Assembly: GCF_051379705.1 (NCBI RefSeq)
Contig: NZ_CP179868.1
Location: forward strand, 1,612,001-1,676,000
Length of the DNA: 64,000 nucleotides
Reading direction: 5' to 3'
Source of the DNA: Ekhidna sp051379705
GTDB taxonomy: Bacteria; Bacteroidota; Bacteroidia; Cytophagales; Cyclobacteriaceae
Below the pieces are notes generated by a model that saw nothing but the letters and a program-made list of their open reading frames with translations, was not told the DNA's origin and made no database searches. Positions 43,231-52,430 of the stretch are shown in pieces. The first letter of the stretch is position 1; every line of letters begins with the position of its first letter. The position numbers and the translations under genes were made by a program.

Positions 43231-45124
43231 ATTTAGCACGCTGAATTATTTCATCCACCACTTCAGGATTTAAGAGAGTGGAAATATCTCCCAGGTTCGA
43301 AGATTCTCCACTGGCTATTTTCCTTAAAATTCTTCGCATAATCTTTCCTGATCGAGTTTTAGGAAGACCCGATACCAAAAGAATCTGGTCCGGTTTAGCA
43401 ATCGGTCCGATCATTTTATTCACTGTCTCCCTAATTTCCTCTTCGATCCCATTGGCTTCAGCTATAACAAAAGCATAAATCCCTTGTCCTTTTATATCAT
43501 GTGGAAACCCCACTACTGCAGATTCTACAACTTTTGGATGCTCGTCAATGGCATTCTCTACCTCAGCCGTACCCATGCGGTGGCCCGAGACATTAATTAC
43601 ATCATCCACCCTTCCCAATATCCTTAGATAGCCATCATGGTCACGTTTAGCCCCATCGCCTGTAAAGTACATATTCTTAAATGAACTAAAGTAGGTTTGC
43701 CTGCAACGCTCATGATCACCATAAGTCGTTCTCAGAATCGATGGCCATGGAAATTTAATACAGAGATTTCCTTCAACATTATTTCCCTTAAGTTCATTAC
43801 CCTCAGAATCAACAATTACCGGTTGAATACCAGGAAGTGGAAGTGAAGCATGTGCTGGCTTATTTGGTGTAATACCAGCTAAGGCGGAGACCATGATGCC
43901 ACCAGTTTCAGTTTGCCACCAAGTATCTACTAATGGGCATTTTCTCTTTCCAATGTGTTCATGATACCAATGCCATGCCTCCTCATTAATTGGTTCACCT
44001 ACTGAGCCAATTACTTTTAACGAATCCAAATTGTGTCTCGTCACTGGTTCCAAACCGTGAACTTGAAGTGCGCGAATAGCTGTTGGTGCTGTATAAAACT
44101 GATTTACCTGATGTTTATCACATATCTCCCAAAACCTGCCAGCATCAGGATATGTAGGTACACCCTCAAACATTATTGTAGTAGCTCCGGCTAGCAGAGG
44201 CCCATATACAATATACGAATGACCCGTTATCCACCCAACGTCCGCTGTACACCAATACATGTCACCTGGCTGATATTGAAAGACGTTGAGAAATGAATAA
44301 TAGGTATATATCATATAGCCTCCGCATGTATGCACTACCCCTTTGGGCTTACCGGTAGATCCTGAAGTGTAGAGAATAAAAAGAGCGTCCTCAGAATCCA
44401 TTTCTTCAGCATCATTCTGCTCAGACATATCTTTTATTGCATCATGCCACCATACATCCCTCCCCTTTTCCATGTGTACATCAGAATTAGTTCGCTGAAA
44501 CACAATTACCTTTTCTACGCACTCACATCTCTCTAAAGATTCATCTACCACACCCTTTACATCAATAGTTTTCGCACCTCTAAAGTTGCCATCGGAGGTC
44601 AGTATCATCTTCGCTTTGCAATCATTGATTCTGTCCGCCAATGCGCTGGAAGAAAACCCTGCGAAGACCACTGAATGTACAGCACCTATTCTGGCACATG
44701 CCATCATCGCTACAGCAGCTTCCGGCACCATGGGCATATAAATAATCACACGATCTCCCTTTTCAATACCATTCGAAATCATTGCATTAGCAAACTGACA
44801 AACCTGTTTATGAAGAACCTTATAAGAAATGGACTGTGCCTCTTCTTTTGGATCATTCGCTTCCCAAAGAATTGCAGTCTGATCTCCCCTATCCTTCAGG
44901 TGTCTATCAAGCAAATTCTCCGTGATATTGAGCTTTCCATTAAGAAACCATTTCACCTCCGGGTCACGGAAATTCCATTCCAAAGTTTGATTCCATTTCT
45001 TCTTCCAGGTGAATGAATCTGCAATTTCTTCCCAGAAAGATTCAGGGTCTTCAATACTCTGATTATACTTTTTTGTGTACTCGCTAAGGGAAGAAATTCG
45101 GTGAGACTTTGTGAAATCATTCAT
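43229..45124 (-). CDS. acs: Acetyl-coenzyme A synthetase
   Basis: AcsA activates acetate with ATP and CoA to acetyl-CoA. About 631 residues from ATG 45124 (MNDFTKSHRISSL); the longer frame to 45160 adds only a stretch not seen in the family. The ATP-binding loop YTSGSTGKPKGVVH, the W-containing DVGWITGHSYIVYGPL, the A-motif FYTAPTAIRAL and the C-terminal acetylatable Lys motif PKTRSGKIMRR are all present. Transcribed alone on the minus strand. Confidence 0.97.
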   Translation of the reverse strand: MNDFTKSHRISSLSEYTKKYNQSIEDPESFWEEIADSFTWKKKWNQTLEWNFRDPEVKWFLNGKLNITENLLDRHLKDRGDQTAILWEANDPKEEAQSISYKVLHKQVCQFANAMISNGIEKGDRVIIYMPMVPEAAVAMMACARIGAVHSVVFAGFSSSALADRINDCKAKMILTSDGNFRGAKTIDVKGVVDESLERCECVEKVIVFQRTNSDVHMEKGRDVWWHDAIKDMSEQNDAEEMDSEDALFILYTSGSTGKPKGVVHTCGGYMIYTYYSFLNVFQYQPGDMYWCTADVGWITGHSYIVYGPLLAGATTIMFEGVPTYPDAGRFWEICDKHQVNQFYTAPTAIRALQVHGLEPVTRHNLDSLKVIGSVGEPINEEAWHWYHEHIGKRKCPLVDTWWQTETGGIMVSALAGITPNKPAHASLPLPGIQPVIVDSEGNELKGNNVEGNLCIKFPWPSILRTTYGDHERCRQTYFSSFKNMYFTGDGAKRDHDGYLRILGRVDDVINVSGHRMGTAEVENAIDEHPKVVESAVVGFPHDIKGQGIYAFVIAEANGIEEEIRETVNKMIGPIAKPDQILLVSGLPKTRSGKIMRRILRKIASGESSNLGDISTLLNPEVVDEIIQRAK

Positions 45125-45241
45125 AATTTTAAATCTAACAAATGCCAATCTCAGTGCCATATGAATATCAAGCTTTCTAAAATAGTATCAGGTCTTCATT
45201 TTCTATTGTGAAAAAGCTTTTTCATTTCAAAAGAAAACTCC

Positions 45242-45249
45242 TATCTTTG
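45242..45249 (+). promoter_or_regulatory. -7 element upstream of rpsT
   Basis: TATCTTTG fits TAnnTTTG exactly, 34 nt before the rpsT ATG. The -33 region has a T-run instead of TTG. Confidence 0.6.
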
Positions 45250-45283
45250 CCGTCCGAAATTTTTAGAATACTAGTAAAGCGTT

Positions 45284-45535
45284 ATGGCAAACCATAAATC
45301 AGCACTTAAGAGAATAAGAAGCAACGAGGCGAAAAGACTGAGAAACAGATATCAGCACAAGACGGCTCGAACGTTCATCAAAAGACTAAGAGAGACCACT
45401 GACAAGAAAGCAGGCGAAGAGCTTCTTACTCAGGTTGTTTCTATGGTAGATAAATTGTCCAAGAAGAACATTATTCACAAAAACAAAGCTGGACACCTAA
45501 AGTCTCAATTGACTAAGCACGTAGCTGGTCTTTAA
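45284..45535 (+). CDS. rpsT: 30S ribosomal protein S20
   Basis: The 83-residue, Lys/Arg-rich helical protein has the S20 motifs ANHKSALKRIRSNEAKRLRN and NIIHKNKAGHLKSQL. S20 binds 16S rRNA early in 30S assembly. Flanked by its own promoter element and terminator. Confidence 0.98.
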   Translation: MANHKSALKRIRSNEAKRLRNRYQHKTARTFIKRLRETTDKKAGEELLTQVVSMVDKLSKKNIIHKNKAGHLKSQLTKHVAGL

Positions 45536-45559
45536 GCTTTAAATCAAAGAATTTTTTTT

Positions 45560-45590
45560 ACCCTGTGTAAGCAATTACGCAGGGTTTTTT
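45560..45590 (+). terminator. Terminator after rpsT
   Basis: ACCCTGTGTAA, loop GCAA, TTACGCAGGGT and TTTTT: an 11-bp stem with one G-U pair, 25 nt after the stop. Confidence 0.9.
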
Positions 45591-45665
45591 ATTTTCAGAT
45601 ATCTGGATAAATTAGACAATTCGCACCATCAAAACATCTGCTTTCAGCTTAAACCAACTAGCTGA

Positions 45666-46358
45666 ATGAAAGATAATCGATTAACAATCAAACACTGGGC
45701 AGAAGAAGACCGTCCGCGTGAGAAACTACTACTCAAAGGAAAAGCCACATTATCGGAGGCTGAATTGATTGCCATTCTCATTAGCTCTGGAAACAAAGAA
45801 CAAACTGCTGTTCAACTTTCTCAGCACATTTTGAATCATTGCAACAACGATTTAGCAAGCTTGGCCAAACTCTCTGTGAAAGAATTGGAGAAATTTAAAG
45901 GAATCGGCGAGGCTAAAGCCATTTCAATCGTAGCTGCTCTTGAAATTGGTCGAAGAAGGAAAGAATCCGAACCAGTCAAGAAAACTAAAATTAATTCATC
46001 GACTGACGCTTTTAACTTGCTACGAGGTGATTTTATGGATCTATCCCATGAAGAGTTTTGGCTGATTCTTTTGAAACGCAATAATGAGGTGATCAAGAAA
46101 GAAATGCTAAGCAGAGGTGGAGTTTCGGGTACCGTTGTGGATGCTAAAATTATTTTCAAAAAAGCTTTAGAAGAAATGGCGAGCGGGTTAATACTTGCTC
46201 ACAATCATCCAAGTGGCAACTTGAAGCCCAGTCAAGAAGACATTCATTTAACTAAAAGGCTTAAAGAGGCAGGAAAAACATTAGAAATTGGAGTGTTAGA
46301 TCATTTAATCATTACAGATCACTCTTATTACAGCTTTGCTGACGAAAGTATGATCTAA
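45666..46358 (+). CDS. radC: RadC-family JAB-domain protein
   Basis: The 230-residue protein has N-terminal helix-hairpin-helix-like motifs (FKGIGEAKAISIVAA) and a C-terminal JAB/MPN metal domain with HNHPSG (residues about 181-186) and the upstream Glu, plus a final acidic ligand region (VLDHLIITD). RadC proteins are annotated as DNA repair proteins, but the original E. coli radC mutation was later traced to another gene, so the true function is uncertain. Confidence 0.93.
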   Translation: MKDNRLTIKHWAEEDRPREKLLLKGKATLSEAELIAILISSGNKEQTAVQLSQHILNHCNNDLASLAKLSVKELEKFKGIGEAKAISIVAALEIGRRRKESEPVKKTKINSSTDAFNLLRGDFMDLSHEEFWLILLKRNNEVIKKEMLSRGGVSGTVVDAKIIFKKALEEMASGLILAHNHPSGNLKPSQEDIHLTKRLKEAGKTLEIGVLDHLIITDHSYYSFADESMI

Positions 46359-46369
46359 AACCCATTTGG

Positions 46370-46396
46370 CTATAAATTAGCCCAGCTAATTTATAG
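46370..46396. repeat. Perfect 11-bp hairpin just upstream of the DUF1684 gene
   Basis: CTATAAATTAG, loop CCCAG, CTAATTTATAG. It ends 2 nt before the ATG at 46399, without a T-tract. It could act as an operator or mRNA structure at the start site. Confidence 0.6.
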
Positions 46397-46398
46397 AT

Positions 46399-46995
46399 AT
46401 GAAAAAAACTTGGTTACTACTTATTCCAGTTGCTCTGGTAATTTTTGTGGTTACTCAATCTGGCTCATCAGACGAGGAGTATATCCAAGAAGTATTGTCA
46501 TTTTGGGACGATCGGAATGACTTTTTCCGAAACTCTGAAGCCAGTCCATTTATTGAAAAAAACATCGAATATGAAGAAGTTACTCATTTTGAGCCTAATC
46601 TGGACTTCAAAGTAAATGGTGAGCTTACTCGATTCACAAAAAGAGAAACAGTAGTCATTGGCAATAGCGATGGCACAAACACCACCTACCTGAAATTTGC
46701 TATTGTCAACTTCAAAATCAAAGGGCAAGCTTGTTCATTACTTATTTTGAAAGCACTTGGTTTTGGGAATCAATACCTTCTTGCATTTGGTGATGATACA
46801 AGTGGTGACTCAACTTATGGAGGTGGTCGCTATTTAGATGTGGTTATTGGAAAATCCAATCTTGTTACTCTCGATTTCAACAAAGCCTACAATCCATATT
46901 GCGCGTATTTCGATGATTATACCTGTCCTTTACCTCCCGTAGAAAACCTTTTGAACGTACCTATTGAAGCAGGTGAAAAGAATTATCCTTATTAG
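46399..46995 (+). CDS. DUF1684 family exported protein
   Basis: The 198-residue protein starts with an uncleaved or lipid-free signal (MKKTWLLLIPVALVIFVV) and has the DUF1684 motifs: FFRNSEASPF near the N-terminus, GGGRYLDV and the C-terminal NPYCAYFDDYTCPLPPVENLL, with two conserved cysteines. DUF1684 proteins are exported or membrane-anchored; no biochemical function is known. The hairpin before it is the only regulatory feature. Confidence 0.87.
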   Translation: MKKTWLLLIPVALVIFVVTQSGSSDEEYIQEVLSFWDDRNDFFRNSEASPFIEKNIEYEEVTHFEPNLDFKVNGELTRFTKRETVVIGNSDGTNTTYLKFAIVNFKIKGQACSLLILKALGFGNQYLLAFGDDTSGDSTYGGGRYLDVVIGKSNLVTLDFNKAYNPYCAYFDDYTCPLPPVENLLNVPIEAGEKNYPY

Positions 46996-47030
46996 CTAAG
47001 GAATCCGACCAAGCACCTAAGTAGATTCTT

Positions 47031-47038
47031 TATTTTTG
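47031..47038 (+). promoter_or_regulatory. -7 element upstream of pheT
   Basis: TATTTTTG fits TAnnTTTG, 27 nt before the pheT ATG. No clear -33 box. Confidence 0.45.
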
Positions 47039-47065
47039 CCATCTTAATTCAGAGAAGGCGTAAGA

Positions 47066-49477
47066 ATGAAAATATCGTACAATTGGCTTAAAGAATACAT
47101 TGACTTCACAGAATCTCCAGAGCAACTTGGAGATATATTGACTCAGACTGGTCTGGAAGTAGAAGGTATTGAACAAGTAGTAAAAATTCCCGGTGGATTA
47201 AAAGGTATTGTAGTAGGTGAAGTAATTTCCTGTGAACAACACCCCGACGCTGATAAACTTAAGGTCACTAAAGTAGATATTGGCGCAGACCAATACGCTG
47301 ACATAGTGTGCGGAGCTCCTAATGTTGCTAAGGCACAAAAAGTATTAGTAGCCACCATTAATTCTACCATTCATCCGACGAATGGGGAGCCATTCAAGAT
47401 CAAGAAAGCCAAGATCAGAGGTGAAGTATCCGAAGGAATGATTTGTGCGGAGGATGAACTTGGCCTGGGAACCAGCCACGATGGGATCATGGTACTTGAT
47501 ACAAACAAACCAAATGGAACTCCTGCCATTGAACTCTTCGAGACCGGTGAGGATCACATTTTTGAGATTGGACTCACGCCAAATAGAGGTGATGCCACTT
47601 CGCACATGGGTTCAGCCAGAGATCTTAAGGCTTTTTTCAGAAGAGAACTAAACATTCCTCAACCAAAGCCTTTCAAAACTAAAAATGACAATCCAATCAC
47701 CGTTGAAGTTAAAGATTACTCCAGATGCCCACGATTTTCTGGTGTTACCATTAGAGGAATAAAAGTCCAAGCTTCCCCTGACTGGCTACAATGGAAGCTT
47801 CGATCTATTGGGCTGGAGCCGATCAATAATGTGGTTGACATCACAAATTATGTCCTGCACTCCATCGGCCAACCCATGCACGCATATGATGCAGCACATG
47901 TCAAGGGGAACAAAATAATTGTCGATACGCTGAAAGATAAAACTCCATTCACCACTCTGGAAGGAAAAGAAAGAAAACTCAGCAAAGATGATCTGATGGT
48001 TTGTAATGGAGAGAGGGAAGGTATGTGTATGGCGGGTGTTCTCGGCGGACTTGCCTCCGGAGTTACGGAAAAAACAACAGATATCTTCCTAGAAAGTGCC
48101 TATTGGAATGCCGACGGAATCCGCTCTACAGCTCAAAGACATACCATTTCTACTGATGCCTCTTTCCGGTATGAACGCGGGGCTGATCCGGAAATGACTT
48201 TACCGGCTGTAAAGCTAGGTGCATCATTAATTCTTGAGCTAGCAGGAGGTTATATCGCTTCAGATATTGTAGACATCTATCCAGAGCCTATCAAAGAAAA
48301 AGAGATCGAAATCGAGTTTCGCACCTTCCATTGGCTTATTGGAAAGGATTTAGATTACAAACTCATCATAGAAATTCTAAACTGGTTAGACATAAAAACG
48401 GAAAACATCTCTGAGACAGGCTTTAAAGCCATCGTTCCGTCTTATAGAAGTGATGTGACTAGACCAGCTGACCTGGTAGAAGAAGTACTCAGAATTTATG
48501 GATTCAATGAAGTAGAATTAGATGAGGATTTCTCAGCAGATTATCTCGCAGAATTCAATGAGCATGAGCCGTATCGGGTGCAAGAGGACCTTTCCAGATT
48601 TCTGGCAGGAAGAGGCTATTCAGAAATTTTAACTAACTCTCTGACTAGCCCGCGATATAACAAGAAGTTTCCATTGGGTGGAGAACCGGTGGAGATGCTA
48701 AATCCATCTAGCGAGGAACTTACAATCATGAAAACTTCTCCTGTCTACACAGCATTGGAATCAGTGGCTTACAACATCAACCGGCGTAATCCAAACCTGA
48801 AGTTCTTTGAATTTGGACGGTCGTATAAAATAGAAAACAAAGAATACCAAGAGACCGAATGGCTATCCTTCTATCTGACGGGGAATACCAGTGAAGCCAA
48901 TTGGCTGGATGAGCCTCGCAAGAGTTCTTTTCACGATCTAAGCACCTCCGTAATTGGAATGTTGAAATATGCAGGAATAAGAAAGACCGAGGTAATCCCT
49001 TCTGAAAAAGAATCGCTCTACGAATATGGTGTTGTCATTAAGAAAGAAGGTGAAATGCTTGGGATCCTGGGTAAGCTCAAAAAAGAGCTATTAGCCATTT
49101 ATGGTATTAAGCAAGATGTTTTTCATGCGCAATTAGATTGGGTAAAAGTGGTGGGCATGTACAAAACTGACATCTCTTACGAGCCCATTCCAAAGTATCC
49201 AGAAGTGAAAAGAGACCTTTCATTGGTATTAGACAAAAAAATTTCTTACGCTGACATCCAGCAACTTGCATTCAAACAGGAAAAGAAATTATTGAACAGA
49301 ATGAACCTTTTCAGTGTCTACGAGGGCGATAAAATAGAAAAAGGAAAAAAAGCTTACGCAATTAGTTTTTTTCTTCAAGATAAATTCAAAACTTTAACAG
49401 ATAAACAGATAGATAAAAGTATGAACAGTTTGATGCTCTTATACGAAAAAGAGCTTGGAGCTGTCATACGAAAGTAA
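47066..49477 (+). CDS. pheT: Phenylalanine-tRNA ligase beta subunit
   Basis: The 803-residue beta subunit pairs with PheS (not in the window). An N-terminal tRNA-binding OB domain (VVGEVISCEQHPDADKLKV) is followed by the B3/B4 editing domain, B5 DNA-binding-like domain, and the C-terminal FDX-ACB anticodon domain (PIPKYPEVKRDLSLVL). It is the first gene of a row pheT - coiled-coil - zapA - rny, which is standard in Bacteroidota. Confidence 0.98.
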   Translation: MKISYNWLKEYIDFTESPEQLGDILTQTGLEVEGIEQVVKIPGGLKGIVVGEVISCEQHPDADKLKVTKVDIGADQYADIVCGAPNVAKAQKVLVATINSTIHPTNGEPFKIKKAKIRGEVSEGMICAEDELGLGTSHDGIMVLDTNKPNGTPAIELFETGEDHIFEIGLTPNRGDATSHMGSARDLKAFFRRELNIPQPKPFKTKNDNPITVEVKDYSRCPRFSGVTIRGIKVQASPDWLQWKLRSIGLEPINNVVDITNYVLHSIGQPMHAYDAAHVKGNKIIVDTLKDKTPFTTLEGKERKLSKDDLMVCNGEREGMCMAGVLGGLASGVTEKTTDIFLESAYWNADGIRSTAQRHTISTDASFRYERGADPEMTLPAVKLGASLILELAGGYIASDIVDIYPEPIKEKEIEIEFRTFHWLIGKDLDYKLIIEILNWLDIKTENISETGFKAIVPSYRSDVTRPADLVEEVLRIYGFNEVELDEDFSADYLAEFNEHEPYRVQEDLSRFLAGRGYSEILTNSLTSPRYNKKFPLGGEPVEMLNPSSEELTIMKTSPVYTALESVAYNINRRNPNLKFFEFGRSYKIENKEYQETEWLSFYLTGNTSEANWLDEPRKSSFHDLSTSVIGMLKYAGIRKTEVIPSEKESLYEYGVVIKKEGEMLGILGKLKKELLAIYGIKQDVFHAQLDWVKVVGMYKTDISYEPIPKYPEVKRDLSLVLDKKISYADIQQLAFKQEKKLLNRMNLFSVYEGDKIEKGKKAYAISFFLQDKFKTLTDKQIDKSMNSLMLLYEKELGAVIRK

Positions 49478-49478
49478 G

Positions 49479-49775
49479 ATGCCTAGCGAAAAATTATATC
49501 GTGAATTTCAGAACCTGGAACGTAAAATTCAGCTTGTGCTTACAGAAAATAAGCGCCTTAAAGATGAATTGAATCACACCAAGGAAGAAAACGGCACACT
49601 GAAAGAAAGGATGAAAAGTCAAGAGGCTAACCTCACCTCCTTTCAGGACAAAATGAAAATAAATAAACTAGTTAATAGCACGGTAGTCAGTGATGGAGAC
49701 TCAGCACAGCTGAAAGAGACGATAGATGGCTACATCAAGGAGATAGATAAATGTATTGCCCATTTGGCAGAATAA
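49479..49775 (+). CDS. Small coiled-coil protein between pheT and zapA
   Basis: About 98 residues from ATG 49479 (one base after the pheT stop); the longer frame to 49455 overlaps pheT. Residues about 5-65 have a heptad pattern (YREFQNLERKIQLVLTENKR) typical of a coiled coil, with a helical tail ending in IDKCIAHLAE. Proteins at this place upstream of zapA are common in Bacteroidota. A ZapB-like partner of ZapA is a reasonable inference, but sequence similarity to ZapB is not evident. Confidence 0.75.
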   Translation: MPSEKLYREFQNLERKIQLVLTENKRLKDELNHTKEENGTLKERMKSQEANLTSFQDKMKINKLVNSTVVSDGDSAQLKETIDGYIKEIDKCIAHLAE

Positions 49776-49789
49776 ACTAACGATACCGA

Positions 49790-50074
49790 ATGGCTGAACT
49801 ATCCATAAAAATCAGAATTGGGAACAGAGAGTATCCCATGCGAGTAAAGGCAGAGGATGAGGAAAGAATTAGGAGAGCAGGTAAATTATTAAATGAGAAA
49901 ATAAAAAATTACCAAAATCAATTTGGGATAGATGATGCCCAAGATTTGGTTGCCATGGTAGCTTTTGATTGTCTGGTTGAGAAGCTCAAACGTGAAGAGA
50001 CGTCAGAAGCATCTGATGATTTTGCGCTGGATGAAATTTCCAGATTAAACCAGCTCATCACCAATTCGATTTAG
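49790..50074 (+). CDS. zapA: Cell division protein ZapA
   Basis: The 94-residue protein has the ZapA N-terminal motif (IKIRIGNREYPMRVKAEDEERIRRAGKLLNEKI) and a helical C-terminus. ZapA bundles FtsZ filaments at mid-cell. It is 14 bp after the coiled-coil gene. Confidence 0.92.
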   Translation: MAELSIKIRIGNREYPMRVKAEDEERIRRAGKLLNEKIKNYQNQFGIDDAQDLVAMVAFDCLVEKLKREETSEASDDFALDEISRLNQLITNSI

Positions 50075-50138
50075 ATTCTGAAATATCGCCCTTGATTTAG
50101 ACAAATCTGACTGTCCGGTTATTTGATAAACAAATACA

Positions 50139-51704
50139 ATGGACACCACAATCATTATAATAATTGTCGCCGTAATAGGCGTTATCATAGGTTTGCTGAT
50201 AGGTCGTGCCTTACAAGGTAAAAATGCCAGCAAAAAAGTTAAGGAGGCTGAAGAACAAAGCAAGCTTATTTTAAAAGAAGCAGAAGTTTCAGCAGAAAGT
50301 ATCAAGAAGGATAAGATTCATGAAGCAAAAGAGAATCTCTTCAAGATGAGAAGTGAGTTTGAAGAAGAAGCAACTCGAAAGAAAAATATAATCCTTACAA
50401 ATGAGCAAAAGCTCAAGCAAAAAGAGGCCAACTTAAATAAACAATTTGAGCAGTCTAAGCGAAAAGAAGATGAGCTGGATGACCTCAAGGAAACACTTGC
50501 TAATCAAATGGAGATCGCTCGTCAACGCAAAGACGAATTTGAAAAAATGCAAAAGCAGCAAGTGGCAATTCTGGAGAAAGCTGCTAACCTACCAGCTGAA
50601 GAAGCAAAAACACAGCTCATGGAGGCACTCAAGGATGAAGCACGAACAAGTGCATCAGCTCACATAAAAGAGATTGTAGAAGAAGCTAAAATGACTGCCA
50701 CCAAAGAAGCGAAGAAAGTAGTGATCGAGGCAATCCAGCGAACAGCTACTGAGCATGCCATTGAAAATACCGTCTCTATTTTCAACATTGAAAGTGATGA
50801 CATTAAAGGAAAAATCATCGGACGTGAAGGACGAAATATCCGTGCACTGGAAGCTGCCACCGGAGTTGAAATCATTGTGGATGACACTCCAGAAGCAATT
50901 ATCATTTCAGGATTTGATCCGGTGAGAAGAGAAATTGCAAGACTCTCCCTTCATCGCCTGGTTCAGGACGGTAGAATTCACCCGGCACGTATCGAAGAGA
51001 TCGTAAACAAAACCACTAAGAATATTGGAGACGAAATTGTGGAGATTGGTGAGCGAACGGTCATTGATCTTGGTATTCACGGCCTACATCCTGAATTGAT
51101 CAAAATGATTGGTCGCATGCGATTTCGATCATCTTACGGTCAAAATCTTCTTCAGCACTCTCGAGAGGTCGCCAATCTATGTGCTACGCTTGCCTCTGAA
51201 CTGGGACTTAATCCTAAGTTGGCTAAGCGAGCAGGTCTTTTACACGATATCGGCAAAGTATGGCCCGAAGAACCGGAAAAACCTCATGCAATTATAGGAA
51301 TGGAATTAGCTCAGAAGTATAAGGAAAATGCTGAAGTCTGCAATGCCATTGGCGCTCACCATGATGAGATAGAGATGACATCAATGATTTCACCTATTGT
51401 CCAAGCATGTGATGCGATCTCCGGCTCTCGACCCGGAGCAAGGCGTGAGATCATGGAACAATACCTGAAGCGATTGAAAGATTTGGAAGGAATAGCCTTG
51501 AATTTTGATGGTGTAAATAAATGCTATGCTATTCAGGCAGGTCGCGAGCTAAGGGTGCTTGTGGACGCAGAAAACGTTGATGATAAGAAAGCAGGTGATC
51601 TTTCATTCAACATTTCTCAAAAAATAGAGAAGGATATGCAATATCCAGGACAAATAAAGGTCACAGTTATAAGGGAAACGCGTGCTGTAGCGTTTGCTAA
51701 GTAA
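50139..51704 (+). CDS. rny: Ribonuclease Y
   Basis: RNase Y is a membrane-anchored endoribonuclease that starts mRNA decay. The 521 residues have an N-terminal membrane helix (IIIIIVAVIGVIIGLLIG), a long coiled coil (about 30-210), a KH domain (GREGRNIRALEAATGVEIIV) and an HD domain with the metal motif LLHDIGK (about residues 365-370). Length is typical. Confidence 0.97.
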   Translation: MDTTIIIIIVAVIGVIIGLLIGRALQGKNASKKVKEAEEQSKLILKEAEVSAESIKKDKIHEAKENLFKMRSEFEEEATRKKNIILTNEQKLKQKEANLNKQFEQSKRKEDELDDLKETLANQMEIARQRKDEFEKMQKQQVAILEKAANLPAEEAKTQLMEALKDEARTSASAHIKEIVEEAKMTATKEAKKVVIEAIQRTATEHAIENTVSIFNIESDDIKGKIIGREGRNIRALEAATGVEIIVDDTPEAIIISGFDPVRREIARLSLHRLVQDGRIHPARIEEIVNKTTKNIGDEIVEIGERTVIDLGIHGLHPELIKMIGRMRFRSSYGQNLLQHSREVANLCATLASELGLNPKLAKRAGLLHDIGKVWPEEPEKPHAIIGMELAQKYKENAEVCNAIGAHHDEIEMTSMISPIVQACDAISGSRPGARREIMEQYLKRLKDLEGIALNFDGVNKCYAIQAGRELRVLVDAENVDDKKAGDLSFNISQKIEKDMQYPGQIKVTVIRETRAVAFAK

Positions 51705-51728
51705 GAATTAACTTTAAATAAAAACGCT

Positions 51729-52235
51729 ATGAAAAAAATATTGCTCTCGCTTTCGATCCTATCTCTGCTATTATTTATCTCTTGTGGGAGTGATGATGGC
51801 CCAACAGTAAATAATCAAATCACTGTTGGAGATCAGACATTTGATATAACAAATGGTGGATTCATTGACTTAGGAGAATCAGAAGGTACCCGTCAAGGTG
51901 TGTTCGCTTTGGCTGACGCTGATATTTCCATAACATCCACTCCTTCGTTTTCAGTAGGCAGTAGCTCTTCATTTAGAATTGTATTAAATCTGGTTGCACT
52001 CGGCTCTACGCTTAGCTCTGGTACGTACACAGAGGGAGATGTATTAAGCCCGGATGCAGGCAGGGTTTTCTTTGTTTCTCTATTAGATGCAGATGGAACA
52101 TCCTATACAGTTGATAGTGGCTCAGTTGAATTCAGTGGAACGGATCCAAATTTTACAATGAGTTTTAATTTAACGCTCAATGGAGGTACCAAGATGACTG
52201 GTGGATTTAGCGGAGAATTTGCCACGGCTGATTAA
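51729..52235 (+). CDS. Unrecognised lipoprotein
   Basis: The 168-residue protein begins with a lipoprotein signal (LFISC, Cys19), followed by a Ser/Thr/Gly-rich beta domain (FDITNGGFIDLGESEG; SGTYTEGDVLSPDAGRV). No catalytic motif. It is 25 bp after rny and could share its transcript, though its function is surely different. Confidence 0.78.
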   Translation: MKKILLSLSILSLLLFISCGSDDGPTVNNQITVGDQTFDITNGGFIDLGESEGTRQGVFALADADISITSTPSFSVGSSSSFRIVLNLVALGSTLSSGTYTEGDVLSPDAGRVFFVSLLDADGTSYTVDSGSVEFSGTDPNFTMSFNLTLNGGTKMTGGFSGEFATAD

Positions 52236-52267
52236 ATGCCTGATCGGTAGCTATGATTCGATAGAAA

Positions 52268-52297
52268 TTGAAGCTAAGAAAAAAATAATTATTTTAG
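52268..52297 (+). promoter_or_regulatory. Predicted promoter of the lysA leader transcript
   Basis: TTG (52268-52270), exactly 19-nt spacer, TATTTTAG (52290-52297; one mismatch to TAnnTTTG). The start point would be near 52302, about at the leader ORF start. Confidence 0.5.
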
Positions 52298-52301
52298 CCG
52301 C

Positions 52302-52373
52302 ATGTTTTTAATCTGGACAAAAAAGAACAAATCTAAAAAGGGGTCAAAACGAACTCCCGCGTCCGGCTATTGA
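52302..52373 (+). CDS. Lys-rich 23-codon leader ORF upstream of lysA
   Basis: The ORF begins MFLIWTKKNK and ends in ASGY; six of 23 residues are Lys (positions 7, 8, 10, 12, 13, 16). It stops 26 nt before an intrinsic terminator that precedes lysA. A Lys-rich leader followed by a terminator and a lysine-biosynthesis gene is the classic layout of attenuation. No Shine-Dalgarno is seen, and the predicted start point would make the leader nearly leaderless. Translation is inference. Confidence 0.5.
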   Translation: MFLIWTKKNKSKKGSKRTPASGY

Positions 52374-52399
52374 TCAGATTTTAAACCTGAAAAATTTTC

Positions 52400-52430
52400 A
52401 AAACCGGAGTTAACGCTTCGGTTTTTTTGT
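52400..52430 (+). terminator. Terminator between the leader ORF and lysA (attenuator candidate)
   Basis: AAAACCGGAG (52400-52409), loop TTAACG, CTTCGGTTTT (52416-52425) and a T-tract. The left arm's GGAGTT (52406-52411) can instead pair with AACTCC (52352-52357) inside the leader ORF, giving an alternative, anti-terminator-like fold. It would end transcription 24 nt before lysA. Confidence 0.7.
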
